Assembly: GCA_022818135.1 (NCBI GenBank)
Contig: JAFMSR010000015.1
Coordinates: 30,590,193-30,654,192 of the forward strand
Reading direction: 5' to 3'
DNA from: Saxidomus purpurata
Taxonomy: Eukaryota > Mollusca > Bivalvia > Venerida > Veneridae
Length of the DNA: 64,000 nt
Below are positions 1 through 11,268 of this stretch, piece by piece; position 1 is the first letter of the stretch; each line of letters opens with the position of its first letter. The position numbers and the translations under genes were made by a program. The notes beneath the pieces are model-generated. The model did not search any database. It was not told the origin of the DNA and was given only the letters and a program-made list of their open reading frames with translations.

Positions 1-518
1 TACCGTACATTGTTTTCCTATAGATATATGCAGAAGCCATAATTCAGTCGTACAGAACTATTTCATCAATGTAACTTGTGATTCACTGTAGAAGAGTTAT
101 TATTTATCCTTCAAAAGGATATTCAGACAGAACTTATAATTTTGTGATATGGCAACAATTATTACGATATAAACAAAAAGCGTGTAACGCGCCATTGAAA
201 CAAAAAGATCGAGAGCTTGTATTTGAGTGTGTGACGTTGTCTAATAGTTTTCTCGCAAGTTTGTAATAATAAAAAAAATAGTAATAATTGATCCGTTTGA
301 TATGTGACCTGTTTTACATAGAGCTATAAATGAAATACATGTAGTATACTCCACATATTTCATCCAGGCTTATATAGCAGAAACATCTTTACAAGTCATC
401 TTCTTCAAAAGACCAGGGGCCTACTTATTTTGAATGTGACAACACTTTCTAGGGTTCCACAACTAAGTTTAGGTAGAATCACTTGCTTTACCTATACTTA
501 AATAGAATTTAAAAAATG

Positions 519-1034
519 CAAGGACCAGATCTTAGAAATTAGTCATGTAACATCGCTATGTGGTCATTTTCCAAGTTAATTCAAATAACCACAATTATCT
601 TAACTCACAATTAATTAGACACTTTGGGTTTCCAGTTTCAAATAGACTTATACAAAAATATTTATAACTGTTCTTCAAAAAACTTCAAAACAAAAGATCA
701 ATAAATCGATTCTGGTGAATGATATAGGGCTATCTCAGCACTCTTGTTTAATGCTTTCCACAATCCTCTATGTGAACCTGTATCCTTTGAATACATAATA
801 TTATGTATGTAATGAAATGTTTTAACCATAGTGAAATGTAATAAATAACCAGCTTTTATCGGAATTGTTTGTTTTTTGATATCGATATTTGAAAGATATA
901 TAAATATTTATTTACTCATTATGTCGTCGGAAAGTTATTTGTTTGATGCTTGGAAACACTGATGGAAGGACCGTAGCTGTGACCCTAACAGTGTATCTAA
1001 GTTAGAATAGCCTTGTGACTATATATCATTTGTA
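519..1034. repeat. Long direct repeat, left copy (partner at 63512-64000)
   Basis: This block matches the last ~490 bases of the window in the same orientation. Both copies share the run from 'gaccagatcttagaaatt' through 'ggaaggaccgtagctgt'. The first part is diverged and the last ~300 bases are nearly identical. The right copy is cut by the window edge. It is either one end of a ~63 kb tandem duplication or a dispersed repeat. Confidence 0.85.
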
Positions 1035-1425
1035 ATAGGAAGTTAATGTACGTCATTTTTAATTCGACTGGGTTTGTGACTGACTTCATTAAATCATCTC
1101 GAATAAGGGGTATTTATTTAAACCAGTGTTTAGCCTGGGGGATAATATTTTCCATACATTTTACTGACAAACTACAGTAAACTTCCGCTATTAAGACCAC
1201 CCATTACTAAGAGCGCCCTCGATTTTAAGACCGTAAGAGCTGCTCACTCAGAGTAAAAAGTTCTCTAATAAGACCGATTCATTAATAAGGCCTGACTTTT
1301 GACACCAATCTCCAAATTTTCTTTCACCTGGGATTCAGGATAGCAGAACAATATTTCTGTCAATTGATCACGCAGTTATGGCTCTAGATAAATGTTTATA
1401 CGCTACATTGGTTTTCATATTTCAA
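1035..1425. other. Non-coding, AT-rich, with a dispersed-repeat-like segment
   Basis: No gene is seen. Positions ~1180-1300 hold a 'tattaagaccacc ... ttaagaccgtaag ... taataagaccgattc' motif series, three degenerate copies of a 'TAAGACCG/TAAGACCAC' word. This resembles a dispersed invertebrate repeat. The family is not identified. Confidence 0.4.
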
Positions 1426-1740
1426 GTTCGTAAGTATAGAAATAAAGAATTATTGAAGGAAAGCAGTGTATTTGCATTAGACTAATATAAGTTTAACCTC
1501 AATTTCAATGTCTGACGTTTAGTTAACGTACTTCTGGAGTCCTGATATTCACACCAGTTGAGTTGATTTGATAGGCTATTGAAAGGGAATGCAGTAATCA
1601 AAACCATAACTCTAGCTAAACCCATTTATGTCCCCGAAACATAATAACAGAACATGGAAACCGATTGCTTGATATTACACAGAATCATAAAAGGCATTCA
1701 GAGGAACAACCATTACCGTATTTCACTCAACTTTTAATTA
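1426..1740. repeat. Duplicated block copy A, outer part (partner 30826-31140)
   Basis: About 315 bases starting at 'gttcgtaagtatagaaataa' are almost identical to 30826-31140 in the same orientation. In copy B this block lies immediately 3' of the F-type lectin gene, which reads leftward. With 3480-4390 (partner 31790-32600) it marks a duplication of the 3' part of the lectin locus. Confidence 0.9.
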
Positions 1741-3489
1741 GGCAAAAGAAAAAATATAACTTGTTTCTGCTAACGGCCGAGAAAAAAATAGGGTAGGTAG
1801 GTAACTTTTTTTTTTTTTTTGAAGCTGGATGCAAATATTTAGGAAACCTGAACGATATTTGGTTAAGCCTCTAGATATATCAATTATAAATAACTGGACC
1901 CTATGTTATAAATTGTCTGTTCAGTGTTTTTTTTTAGCCGGAGGAGAAAGGGGAATTTTTGAACATGTATAAAAATAATGTTTAACATGTAAAAAGACCA
2001 AAATTATAAAGTAGTTGATCCAGGCTTATCTTTTGCAAAATATAAGAGAAAACATAACAATTTCACTATAACAAAATTTTATATAAACGACAGGTTCAGG
2101 AACATATCTAATTAGTCAGCATAGTGTAAAACACACGTAAATAGGAAATATTTAAATACTGCTGTTTTCAATTGAAACATTGCATAAGTATCTTTTTTAA
2201 TCTTTAGAACACAGTTTTTATTTAAATAACCAAAATCGGGGTCGGACGAAAAAGGTGACCAACGAAAAATTGGCTATTTTCAGGAGACTATTTTATGTAA
2301 GGTATCATATAGTTTCAAGAAATGATTCTGAGCATTTGAATTTCTGAAACTTATGTTTTTAAAACAAGTTTGGCCAACTCTTGATAAAAAAAAAGATTTT
2401 TTTCAACATTTCGAGGTTTTGTTAAAAATGGACAATGGGGAATGGGGCCGATTTAACAATGCTGTTAATCCTTAAATAAATGTTAGATCTGGATTGCATC
2501 ACACTTGAAGTGTAGAAAATCGGTGGGTTATTTGTTTGTTAGATGTCCTTATGGTATCTTCCATGAGTACTTGCTTATATACCCGGTGTAAAGCTCCAAT
2601 ATACGTGAGACTACTAAATGTTTGTTTGTAACAGGTCATCTCTAGATGGTTGGAAACACCTATGATTGCTAATTTCCAGTGCTTAGATTTAACCGGGGAA
2701 CCTCCGGAATAGTCCAGATAAACTCAACCACCATACCACTCTAGCTTCGGTGGGACTTGAAACCTGATAATTTGTTTAACGAATTGAGATTTAGATATCT
2801 GTGGTCTCGAATTGGTCCAAAATGATTGGCAGCACTATAATTTTCTCGAATTAGAATTGAAAGTAAAATGGTTGAGCATAACAAAAAATATTTTTAAGAA
2901 TTTTCAGATTGATATTACGGTGCCATTGCTATCGTGAAAATATTGAATTTTTTAACAGAATGTAAACAAAATCCTAGACGAGGGGGTGATGTCTAATGGC
3001 TTAATTTTTGGTTATAAAGTAATACATTAAGCATATAAAAAGGGCATTTTTGGATGTAACTAGTGGTTCTACAGGTTTAACAGTGGTGTAAGAACTCAAC
3101 ATATTTTGGTATATGAACCTTGTCTAAATGTTTTACAAGTAAGACTATAAGAATATCATACCCCTAAACCAGAAAAGCGAAACGGACAAAGAAACGAATC
3201 TAATAAGAACTGAATCGAATAGCACATTTTTTTCAATAACGTCTTAGGATCGGTGGCAAAAAATAGGGTCGGTTGGCTTAGCAGAAAACAAGCTATTTTT
3301 TTTCTTTTAGCCTTATCATCCTTTAAGCATGAAGTCTCACAACATGTAAGAATGTTCCAGCATGAATAAAGCTCGGTATACTTTTTGACGTAAATCCGGG
3401 TTATAGATTGCAAAAACAGTGAAAAATAAAAAATGGTAATCCACTGTTTCATAACTGTGGAATTTCACTTTTATTTCACTGAGAAAAAT
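1741..3489. other. Unique insertion within duplicated block copy A; no gene seen
   Basis: Copy B lacks most of this stretch: its outer match ends at 31140 and resumes at 'accctttaagcatgaag', which corresponds to ~3320. The sequence is AT-rich with poly-T runs (1806-1820, 1927-1936). No conserved protein match is recognisable on either strand. The ORF-like stretch at 3156-3452 on the - strand has no family signature. Confidence 0.4.
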
Positions 3490-3671
3490 CTATAATTCAC
3501 TGGAAAACATAAAATAACCCTGACACTGAAGTGCCACCTCAACGTACCTGGCAAGGGTGTTTTCTGGGAGTGAAAATGTTTTAGTTTGATGTAAAATTTG
3601 AACGAATCCGTATAAAGTCATCGAAATCAGTGTCTGTCCGAGCTGTAATGTCAAGTTTATTGCTCTTGATT
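3490..3671 (-). pseudogene. Orphan F-type lectin C-terminal exon (truncated copy)
   Basis: Read on the - strand, this matches the intact lectin exon at 31755-31949. It has the same acceptor ('gcaaattgtag' before AATCAAGAGC), the same phase, and the same core (NLTLQLGQTLISM, ARYVEVALQ). The 3' end has diverged: where the intact copy reads FHLGEVKVMALS and a GTATGT donor, this copy reads YFMFSSEL and stops. No partner for the upstream exon (WWRVDLG, NR..CC) was found within reach. It is therefore an exon-only duplicate, probably non-functional. The exact left end of the homology (~3515) differs from the stop at 3490. Confidence 0.8.
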
Positions 3672-4400
3672 CTACAATTTGCAAACAAATCTATTCTTAT
3701 TATGTGGCTAGATTTGTTTCAGCTTTACTTTTTAACAATTTCATTTGACTCAACAACATAATACAGTACGATATGTAGCTCGATAATTGCTACATTTTAT
3801 CCGTCATTAGTTAGATACATGTATATGGAATTGAAGATATAAAACACAACATAAGTCTGTTATGGCTGTATCTCCTACTTAAACCGCGAACGTATGTACA
3901 TATACATATATCCAAAGGTAACGCATTTGGTGATAAATGGAAAGCTTTCAGGGTTTTTAGCCTTTTTATAACCTGACATTCCATGTGACAAATCAGACAA
4001 TTGATAACGGATAATTGGGTTTTGTACAGATACTTCCTAAATACGATAGTTGGGCAAACTAGTCCGCTGTACATGATTTGATCTGGTGACCTAGTTTTTG
4101 ACCGAGGTGATCCATATTCGAACTCAACTTATGCTTCATCAAGGCAGTCCTTGTGACTAAGTTTTATGAAGATCAAATGAGCACTGCAGTTTCTGTTGCA
4201 TGCACAATATTCTCTTGAGATTTGACCTGTTGATTTAGTTTTCCATCCGCGATGACTCATATTCGATCTCGACCTAGACTACCTCAACAGAATTCATAAA
4301 GATCTAATAAAAAAACTGCCTGTAATACATATACATGACCTTTCTAAACTTTAACCTAATGACCTAGTTTTTGACTTGTGATGCCATTAATAGTGGAGTC
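3672..4400. repeat. Duplicated lectin flank plus bivalve 'tgacctagtttttgacc' repeat
   Basis: Positions 3672-4080 match 31950-32350 in order and orientation (lectin intron sequence). Positions 4080-4400 hold degenerate ~150-base units with 'gacctagtttttgacc', 'catattcgaactc' and 'catcaagg/catcaacag'. The same units occur at 32350-32960. This unit family is common in bivalve introns. Confidence 0.75.
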
Positions 4401-6300
4401 ATACACATTTTATGCGTCAATAAATGTTTAAGGAATGTTAGCTGTTAAAACAGTCTCTTATAACTCTTTTCAAAATGTTTATAAAAGATTAAATGTTTTA
4501 GAATAACTGTTCCGTGCAGTGACACTTACATCATAATTTTTGTCTCATGTTTGTCTTTTTTCAAGAGTTAGACAAAAAGTTGACTGTCAGTATGTAATTT
4601 TCAAATTCAAAAAGCGTAAAAACCCTTTATCGACGGTCATGAAAAATGTATCCAATAGAGTACACTGATTTCATAAAAATTCCAAAATGTACGAAAATTT
4701 CAATTTGAAACTTTTAAATGTTTCGCTTAAAATGATGTTGTGTAATTTAGCAAGTAATATAACCAATAATATAGAAAATATGCCAACTAAGACGGACATC
4801 TTTCTGAACAGAAAACCGGTTTTACCGAAAATGGTTGTTGTCACTTTCAAAAAATATTCAAATTGTTAAAGTTGATTAAAATCGAAAGACACAAAACTAC
4901 TTTATAAACTGGCTAATACAACAAGAAAAACAGAGTGAATAAATTTTTCAAATGAAATATACAGGGTCAACAGAAGTAATGTGCTGTGTGTGTATACGTG
5001 AATGATAGCCAAACACTTATTTAAGTCAAAGTACATACAGTGCTCTTTTGGATGGAACTTAGCAATTCAATGACAATATGTTCCTTAGTGAACCGACTGG
5101 TTGTCAAACTTGGCAGAAATAGTATGATTAGTAAACTTCTTTTTTATCGAACTTGACGGAGATGTTAGCAAGTACACATTATGACCAAATTTCGTGAAAT
5201 TTCGATTTTTCAGAGCAGACAAGATTTAGCGGAAGCAACCCAGTTGATGGTCACCTTGAGCGGTGCCGTCTCTAGAAACGACGTATAAAAACATGGTTTA
5301 TTCATTTCGTTTGACATTTTATTGTATACATTATAGTTTACCTGCGGCAAAATTAGCATGTTAATCACGAGTTTATATTTATTTAAATGTTTGTCAAAAT
5401 ATCATTCAAGATTTACAAACGTGCATGAACTATACGCTTGATGCAACAATGTGTAAATAAGACTGTTAAACGTTTTAAGGGGGTTTTATGAAATATTCGT
5501 TTTAACTTCCTTGACATTTTGATTCGTTAATAAGATTTTACGCAGTTATTTCTTGAACTTCCTTAATGATCTGGTTTCAAGTTTACAAATTTAAGTATAA
5601 ATGTGACTAGGACAAACACTACTTCACAAGACACGGTTGTTAAGTTGGAACAAAATGTTATTTTATTTAAATGTGTTGACAAACATTTGAGTCCGGGCTG
5701 TAATTATTCATGCGTGGGATTTTCAAATCATATGGCACAAATGTTCAGCCCAAAAGATGACATGTCGCGTACAAGACCCAAATCCATACCTAAAACAAGT
5801 TGTTAAAGTTAACGTAAGTTTTGAACAACTGGCCCAGTTGTTCAAAACTTTCGTTAAATATTTAACAATGAAATTGTTGTTAACTGCCCGGACTCTTATG
5901 CATTTGAGAATTTTAAAACAATTTGGTACAAATATTCAACACATGTAGATGACGTGTCGCGTGCAAGCCCTGTGTCTTGCTGAACACAGGGAGATGACAT
6001 GTCATCTGGCAGGAGCTTAACTGCTGTAAGGCACAGCAGGCCCGGGCCTACATATTATTTAGGAAATGAAAAAAATTTAAGAACGTCAAGGTTTCGAACT
6101 AAATCAAATAAACCATACATGGGCAGGTAGGTCATATCCAACATTACAAAAACTTGCAGGGTATGGTGACAAACTGAGGACCTTGAAGGCTCGTTCATTT
6201 CTAACAGGTCTTTGATGCCAAAAATGTACATTATGTTATCATAATTAAGCCTAGATATCACTGGAAAAGGCAAGTAGGGATACGGTTACCGTTATCTAAC
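4401..6300. other. Non-coding AT-rich stretch; no gene seen
   Basis: The short reading frames here (4687-4869, 5603-5806, 5757-5948) show no family motifs or splice context. A short perfect hairpin, 'ccctgtgt cttgctga acacaggg', lies at ~5968-5992. The words 'gatgacatgtcgcgtacaag' (5756) and 'gatgacgtgtcgcgtgcaag' (5948) are near-repeats of each other. Confidence 0.4.
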
Positions 6301-6307
6301 TAGCTGT

Positions 6308-6425
6308 TGACTCCCAACTAGCCATATCAGAACAGACCCCTGCTGGCTTTTGAAATCTCCGACCACGCGCTCCCAATGTGGTGGCCTTAATCACTAGACC
6401 AAGGGAGACAGTTGTAATGAATGTC
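6308..6425 (-). repeat. tRNA-derived SINE fragment
   Basis: The - strand reads 'ctcccttggtctagtgattaaggccacc...gggagcgcgtggtcggagat'. This contains an A-box-like 'TGGTCTAGTGATTAAGG' and the start of a tRNA-like fold. It lacks a clean T arm and acceptor pairing, so it reads as a SINE head and not a functional tRNA. Confidence 0.5.
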
Positions 6426-7018
6426 ACATGGTATGGTGTTATTAGAAACTTTTTTCGTGAGATCGTAGGTATTCTTCACATTAGATAGGTGAATTGTAAT
6501 TAGAATAATTAATAGTACAAATAAATTTATAATTATGATCTGTATCAAGTAGCTTTATAAATACATTTGAAACAATGAAAACAAAATAATTTTAACATAT
6601 TTCTAATGAAATTTGGCCAGTTGTATGAAAATAAATGGCAAACATACAATGTACCTATTGTTAATTATTTACTGCCTATTTCAATGATAACCGATTTCCA
6701 GAAATTGAAATACATTTCAAATAAAAAAAAAAGTCAGTTGAAATTAAGTTAGTTACTGTCGCAATCAATTGAATTATGATGACCTTCACATCACCTGCTG
6801 GGTGTTTGACAAAAATGTATGCTAACTACATTAAACAAGGTCAATAATAAGTGATAAATTCCATTAACAGTAATCAAAAGTGAGAAATGTAGAACCTTTA
6901 ATACCTAGAAGATTCTGACCAAGCTTTAACCGGTGCAAATTTCTTAAGCAGAAAAAGGCTATGTTTACTTATCTTTAGATAAAACTCGTTTACTGACTGG
7001 GAAGCCAATTTAGATGTG
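6426..7018. other. Non-coding AT-rich stretch; nothing recognised
   Basis: No conserved reading frame, RNA gene or repeat family is recognised between the SINE fragment and the inverted-pair element. Confidence 0.4.
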
Positions 7019-8600
7019 AAAGGGCTCGATCCGATATGTATGCAACTATGTCTCTGTTTTTCAATGAAATTTTAATTTTCAATATATTGGGAAAACATTA
7101 TATTAATAGATACCTTATAACATTTACTGTGTCGTCGGAACATCAAGAACGTCAGCCATGTACAGCGTGTCGTCATGCGTGACGTCATACAATGACAGAA
7201 AGTCGAAAACGTCAAGGAAATAGACAGAATCGTCATTTCAACCGAATATTCGGAGGTGTTTCTCTACGTCGCCCGAGACGTTACTTACATCAATTATGTA
7301 ATATTATCAAATCTTTCAGGCAATAAAAATTCATTGTGGGCAAAGCGTGGAAAAACTTTCATTTTTTTTTTCAATAGAAAGCGTATCAGTTGCACGGCCA
7401 TTTTGACGTCGAATCGTCGCGTACAAATCATATACATTTCATTTGTGTGTTTAAATATGCTAAAAATCTAACATCGTCATTACTTTGACGGCAATAGCAG
7501 GTGATCTTCAGCATGTATGCAGCATATATCTTTCTCCATAGTAACCAAATCTAGACGCTTAATATGAGCGTCTTTTTGGAAAGCTGTTTTAGTTTTGATA
7601 TTCTCTCGGACTACCCTTCTTTCAAGATAAATTTTCGGCAACCGTCGGGTCAACGAAGAATTAAATCAAAATGTTGCCTTACATGACCGTCCTAATTGTA
7701 ATCATGCCTGTATTTATGAAAAAAATAATGAGACGTTTAAGTGTCTCATAGTTTTCTTCATCAAATATACATCAATTTTTCTTATGGAATGTTTTATAGT
7801 CTCTACAAATATGTTAAGTGATCTACGCATTTTCTTTAACATACGTAAAGAAAAAGTGAGTTTAAACGTGCACCAGCAATACAATTTTAGTTTGAGGCTT
7901 AAACATTGATATGTACGTATACTTGGCACTATCCACTAAATGTGTAGAGGTTATTATACGGGACAGGTGTACCTTAAGGCGATATTGGCACACTTGGTGG
8001 GATATTGGCCCGAGGGCTTTAGCTATCTATACTATCCACAAAACATACGTGTCACTTTCAGCATTTTGCTGCTAAATAAGCCCATCTTAATTCTATAAAC
8101 GCTGAGACAGATACTTCAGTGTCCTGTCGGAGGCCATTTTCCGTTACGTCTACGTTGTCAATTACGTCAACGTTATCACGTGCTGACGGTCTGCTGTTGC
8201 TGCACAGTTGACCGGAAATAGCTTTGATATGGATTTTCTGGCACACTAGCAAGTGTGCCGATATAAGTTATCGGCACACTACGTCACGTGATCGTTTTAT
8301 CGGCCCATATCACCGAAAATCAAGGCAAATTTGATACTATATATAGTAACATATGCAATAAGAATTTTTAATCATAATGTTAGGACTGGATGCAAAGATT
8401 TGGTATTTAAGTCGTGATTATACTTTATTAATTCTCTATAACTTGAAATAACAATTTTGTTTTTGGCATTATCTGAGAAAAATAATGTATCTTTCCATTA
8501 TTTTTTGGTCCTGTCAAATGTTTTTGATTAACGCGTTTATTTCCGTTTAGTGTACGTAAAGATGATTTCATTTGGCGTTCAATTACCATAATGATTCAAT
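7019..8600 (+). mobile_element. Dispersed element, forward copy of an inverted pair
   Basis: Starts with 'aaagggctcgatcc'. The reverse complement of 17745-18990 aligns over most of its length: the 'gacgtcgaatcg' block (7410), 'gggcaaagcgtggaaaaact' (7338), 'ggactacccttctttcaag' (7610), 'attgtaatcatgcctgta' (7692), 'attctctataacttgaaataac' (8432) and 'gtaaagatgatttcatttgg' (8556). It is rich in ACGTCA/GACGTC words. This copy is longer because it carries extra hairpin DNA at ~7965-8330. No intact protein is seen. It is probably a non-autonomous DNA element or an old unknown transposon. Confidence 0.7.
7965..8330. repeat. Imperfect palindromic insert with overlapping hairpins
   Basis: The right part (8240-8281) alternates GGCACACT and AGTGTGCC. 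GGCACACT-agca-AGTGTGCC forms one stem, and GTGTGCCGATA-taagt-TATCGGCACAC forms a competing one. Weaker arms pair 'cacttggtgggatattggccc' (~7990) with 'atcggcccatatcacc' (~8310). This block is absent from the inverted partner copy at 17.7-19.0 kb. Confidence 0.6.
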
Positions 8601-8636
8601 AAAATGTCCACTCTTTTATAAAAATCTCGGAAAGTC

Positions 8637-9010
8637 TTCTTCTCCGAAACCGCAATGCCTAGAGCTCCGATATATGTTATATAGCATTGTCTAGTGGTGC
8701 TCTACCATTTTGTTTAAATCATACCTCTGGATTCAAAATTGACACTGCCCGGGTGGTCACTCGTTTTGCATAGACTTATATAGGAGAAATTAAAAAATCT
8801 TCTCAATAAATCACAAGGCATAGAGCTTAATTGTTTTGTATAACGCATTGTCTACTGGTCCTCTATCAAGATAGTTCAAATAAGGCCTCTGAGATTAAAA
8901 TTGGCCCCGCCCAGGATGTCACTTTTTTGCAAAGACTTATAAATGAGAAACTTTAAAAATCTACTTCTCCAAAAACACCAAGTCCAAAACTAAAATATTT
9001 ATGCTGGTTC
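8637..9010. repeat. Degenerate tandem repeat, ~150-170 bp unit, ~3 copies
   Basis: Units start with 'aaaaatct(t)ctctccaaaaacac', pass through 'gcctagagctccgatatatg' and 'cattgtctagtggtgctcta', and end 'tgacactgcccgggtggtcac'. Starts are near 8637, 8800 and 8965. The style matches bivalve intronic tandem repeats. No gene is present. Confidence 0.7.
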
Positions 9011-9289
9011 ATACACTGCTTATGTAACCGTTGGATATTTTGTTCTTGCATATCGGATCAGCATTTCCAGTGATTTTGCCCATGCCGGAAAAACCGGTCT
9101 GGCACCCCTCCTATGCCGTACGACTCTCGTGAATCACTTATGACGTAACGTTATAAACATTGTGACGTCAATTTCCCAAACAGAACGTCGGAAAATCGTT
9201 TGTTTTTCATGATAATTCATCATTTTGATGAGTTTTTATTTAGAAATCTTCTTTAAAGAGCAAGACGGTATGCAAGAAAAAGTTTCCAT

Positions 9290-9422
9290 CATGAGACACT
9301 TGGCTCAGATGGAAATATCCGTCACCTCGGGTAACTGTTTTACGGGAACTCGGCAGAGCCTCGTTCCCGCCAAAACAGTTACCCTCGGTGACGGATATTT
9401 CGATCTGAACCTCGTGCTCATG
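9290..9422. repeat. Long imperfect palindrome P2 (133 bp)
   Basis: The arms CATGAG...CTCATG, 'aaatatccgtcacc' with 'ggtgacggatattt', 'gggtaactgtttt' with 'aaaacagttaccc', and 'cgggaac' with 'gttcccg' pair almost throughout. The loop is ACTCGGCAGAGCCTC. It lies inside a reading frame on both strands (9225-9569 +, 9305-9610 -); those frames are artefacts of the inverted repeat. Confidence 0.9.
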
Positions 9423-10247
9423 ACAGAAATTATTAGTATTAAACTGAACATGAATTTGATGGTAACTAACAAGTATCTAACTACGAAGTGTTCAATGACA
9501 ACTTTTAAACCAGGAAGATGCACATACTTCTGTTTTATAACTACGCCCATACTTTTATCAAATAGGTGACGGACAGGTGTGAAAGTGCATAAGTTAAAAG
9601 CAATTACCAATCAAAAACGAAACTGCTAACAGCTATATTGTTACAAATTCAGTGTATCCCCGTTACATGTAACGCCCATCAAGTCATAACTAATTTGAAT
9701 ATTTTAAACGGAATGTGGTTAATGTTATAAAGGAACAACTTTCACTGTCTTTTAATAGAAGACGTAGAGCACGAGGATTTTATGTTCGGTATGTAGACAT
9801 ATTCTTTGGAAACATGTAATTTCCTTATCTTTATTTTTATTTAATTTCTTTAGTTTAGCTGAAATAAAAGAATGACTATTTTTATGTTCATATTAAACAC
9901 ATTTATTTCAAATGATTTTTACGTGAATAGATTTATACAGAAGTTTTATTTTTCATTCACATAGGAAACTATCGATACAGTTATATGACTTGTATTATAT
10001 AACGAGAATTGTGAACCTTTCTTCTTTGTTTTGTCTTCTTAATGCTTATTACAAAACAAACGTTGGCAGCATAATATTATTTTTTACAAAATAAATAAAT
10101 AAAAATTAATGTAAGTTGTAAGAACTGATGTCGCAATCGAGATTAAATAAATGAGTATGAATAGAATATTAAGTAAATTAGATTTGACTCCTAACGAGAT
10201 ATCTAAATACATCATTTAGCATATAGATAAAATCATTAATAATATAA
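9423..10247. other. Non-coding AT-rich stretch; nothing recognised
   Basis: No gene or named repeat is seen. The stretch between two palindromes is very AT-rich from ~9830 onward. Confidence 0.4.
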
Positions 10248-10390
10248 TGTTATTAATCAAGTGATTTCATATTGGCCTTGTTATTTGTCCGAGGGTGGTC
10301 GTATTGTCCCAAGGCCGAAGGCCGAGGTCCAAAACGACTGCCCGAGGACAAATAAGAAGGCCAATATAAAATCACTTGATTAATGATAAT
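10248..10390. repeat. Long imperfect palindrome P3 (~143 bp)
   Basis: The left arm 'attaatcaagtgatttcata' with 'ttggccttgttatttgtcc' pairs with the right arm 'ggacaaataagaaggccaa' with 'tataaaatcacttgattaat'. The interior is CG-rich with repeated CCGAGG and GGCCGA words (10309-10346). It abuts the terminal inverted repeat of the next element at 10391. Confidence 0.9.
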
Positions 10391-11026
10391 TTTATTATTC
10401 AACTTTACAATATTGGCTAAATAAACAAGAATATAAAGAGAATCTAACATGTTCATGAGTTGTGGGTAAGGAAATTCCACCCAAGGGTTGAGATACGTCA
10501 CAAAAATGAGGCTCTGCCGAGTTTTTTTGGACGTATCTCAACCCGAGGGTGAGATTTCCTTATCCACAACTCAATGGACATGGAAGATTTATTTTCTCAC
10601 CGTTTGAATCGCATTTTCACACAAGAAAGAATTAAATATACAGGAGGGGGATGAAAATCAACTTTTTCTCGAATTTTACTTCAAAACTGTTATGGATGGA
10701 TAGAAAATGATCTAACTAAGAAAATGATACCCATAACCCTATGTTTATTTCGAAAATAAACATTTTACAGTCATTTTTCGATATCAGCATGAGTCTTAAA
10801 ACAAAATGGCGTCGTTTAAAAATCTAACGGAAGTGACTTCTCCGTATTGGCCCTCTCTTTTAAGCCAATCAGAATGCTTGAATACCAAATTGGCCCTGCT
10901 TTCTTGTATTGGCCCTGCTTTACTCATATTGGCTCAGTTCTGCTTTGTATTAGCTCTACCTGTTTCATATCATGTGTACAATTGATCTAATACAGAGTGT
11001 AATATTGTAAAGTTGAATAATAAAAC
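10389..11026. mobile_element. TIR-bounded element carrying palindrome P4 (~640 bp)
   Basis: 'ttttattattcaactttaca' followed by 'atatt' at 10389 is repeated as its reverse complement at ~11000-11026, giving ~25-bp near-perfect terminal inverted repeats. Inside are palindrome P4 and a body with AAAATGGCGTCG (10803-10814), GCCAATCAG (10864-10872) and three 'tattggccctgctt'-like words (10852-10935). No reading frame of note is present. It reads as a non-autonomous element with a promoter-like body; the class is not identified. Confidence 0.7.
10447..10581. repeat. Long imperfect palindrome P4 (~135 bp)
   Basis: The left arm 'catgagttgtgggtaaggaa' and 'gggttgagatacgtc' pairs with the right arm 'gacgtatctcaaccc' and 'ttccttatccacaactcaatg'. 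The loop at 10508-10523 is GAGGCTCTGCCGAGTT, the exact reverse complement of the loop core of palindrome P2. Confidence 0.9.
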
Positions 11027-11268
11027 TGGAAACATGTTATCAACACTTAACGAACAGAAGTCGTAACTTGTATTCTTCTTCGTTTAGATTGTATATTTTC
11101 CCGGCTGACCCTGGGATTTCTGCCCGGGTGAACTTGCCAAACCCATGAATGACTCCCATACATTCTGGTACCTAACGAAATTTGAAAAGTTAGGGAACTT
11201 TGTTTTACCTGATTCAATATAACCGTTGACTTATTGAAACAGTAAGATTCACTTTTCAAAACACGAAA
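11027..11268. other. Non-coding spacer; no gene seen
   Basis: It contains a - strand reading frame with no recognisable family signature. It leads directly into the 104-bp tandem array. Confidence 0.35.

Noticed and set aside
9225..9610. Overlapping open frames on both strands (114 and 101 codons)
   Set aside because: They span palindrome P2, so each strand mirrors the other; no family motif, start context or splice sites.
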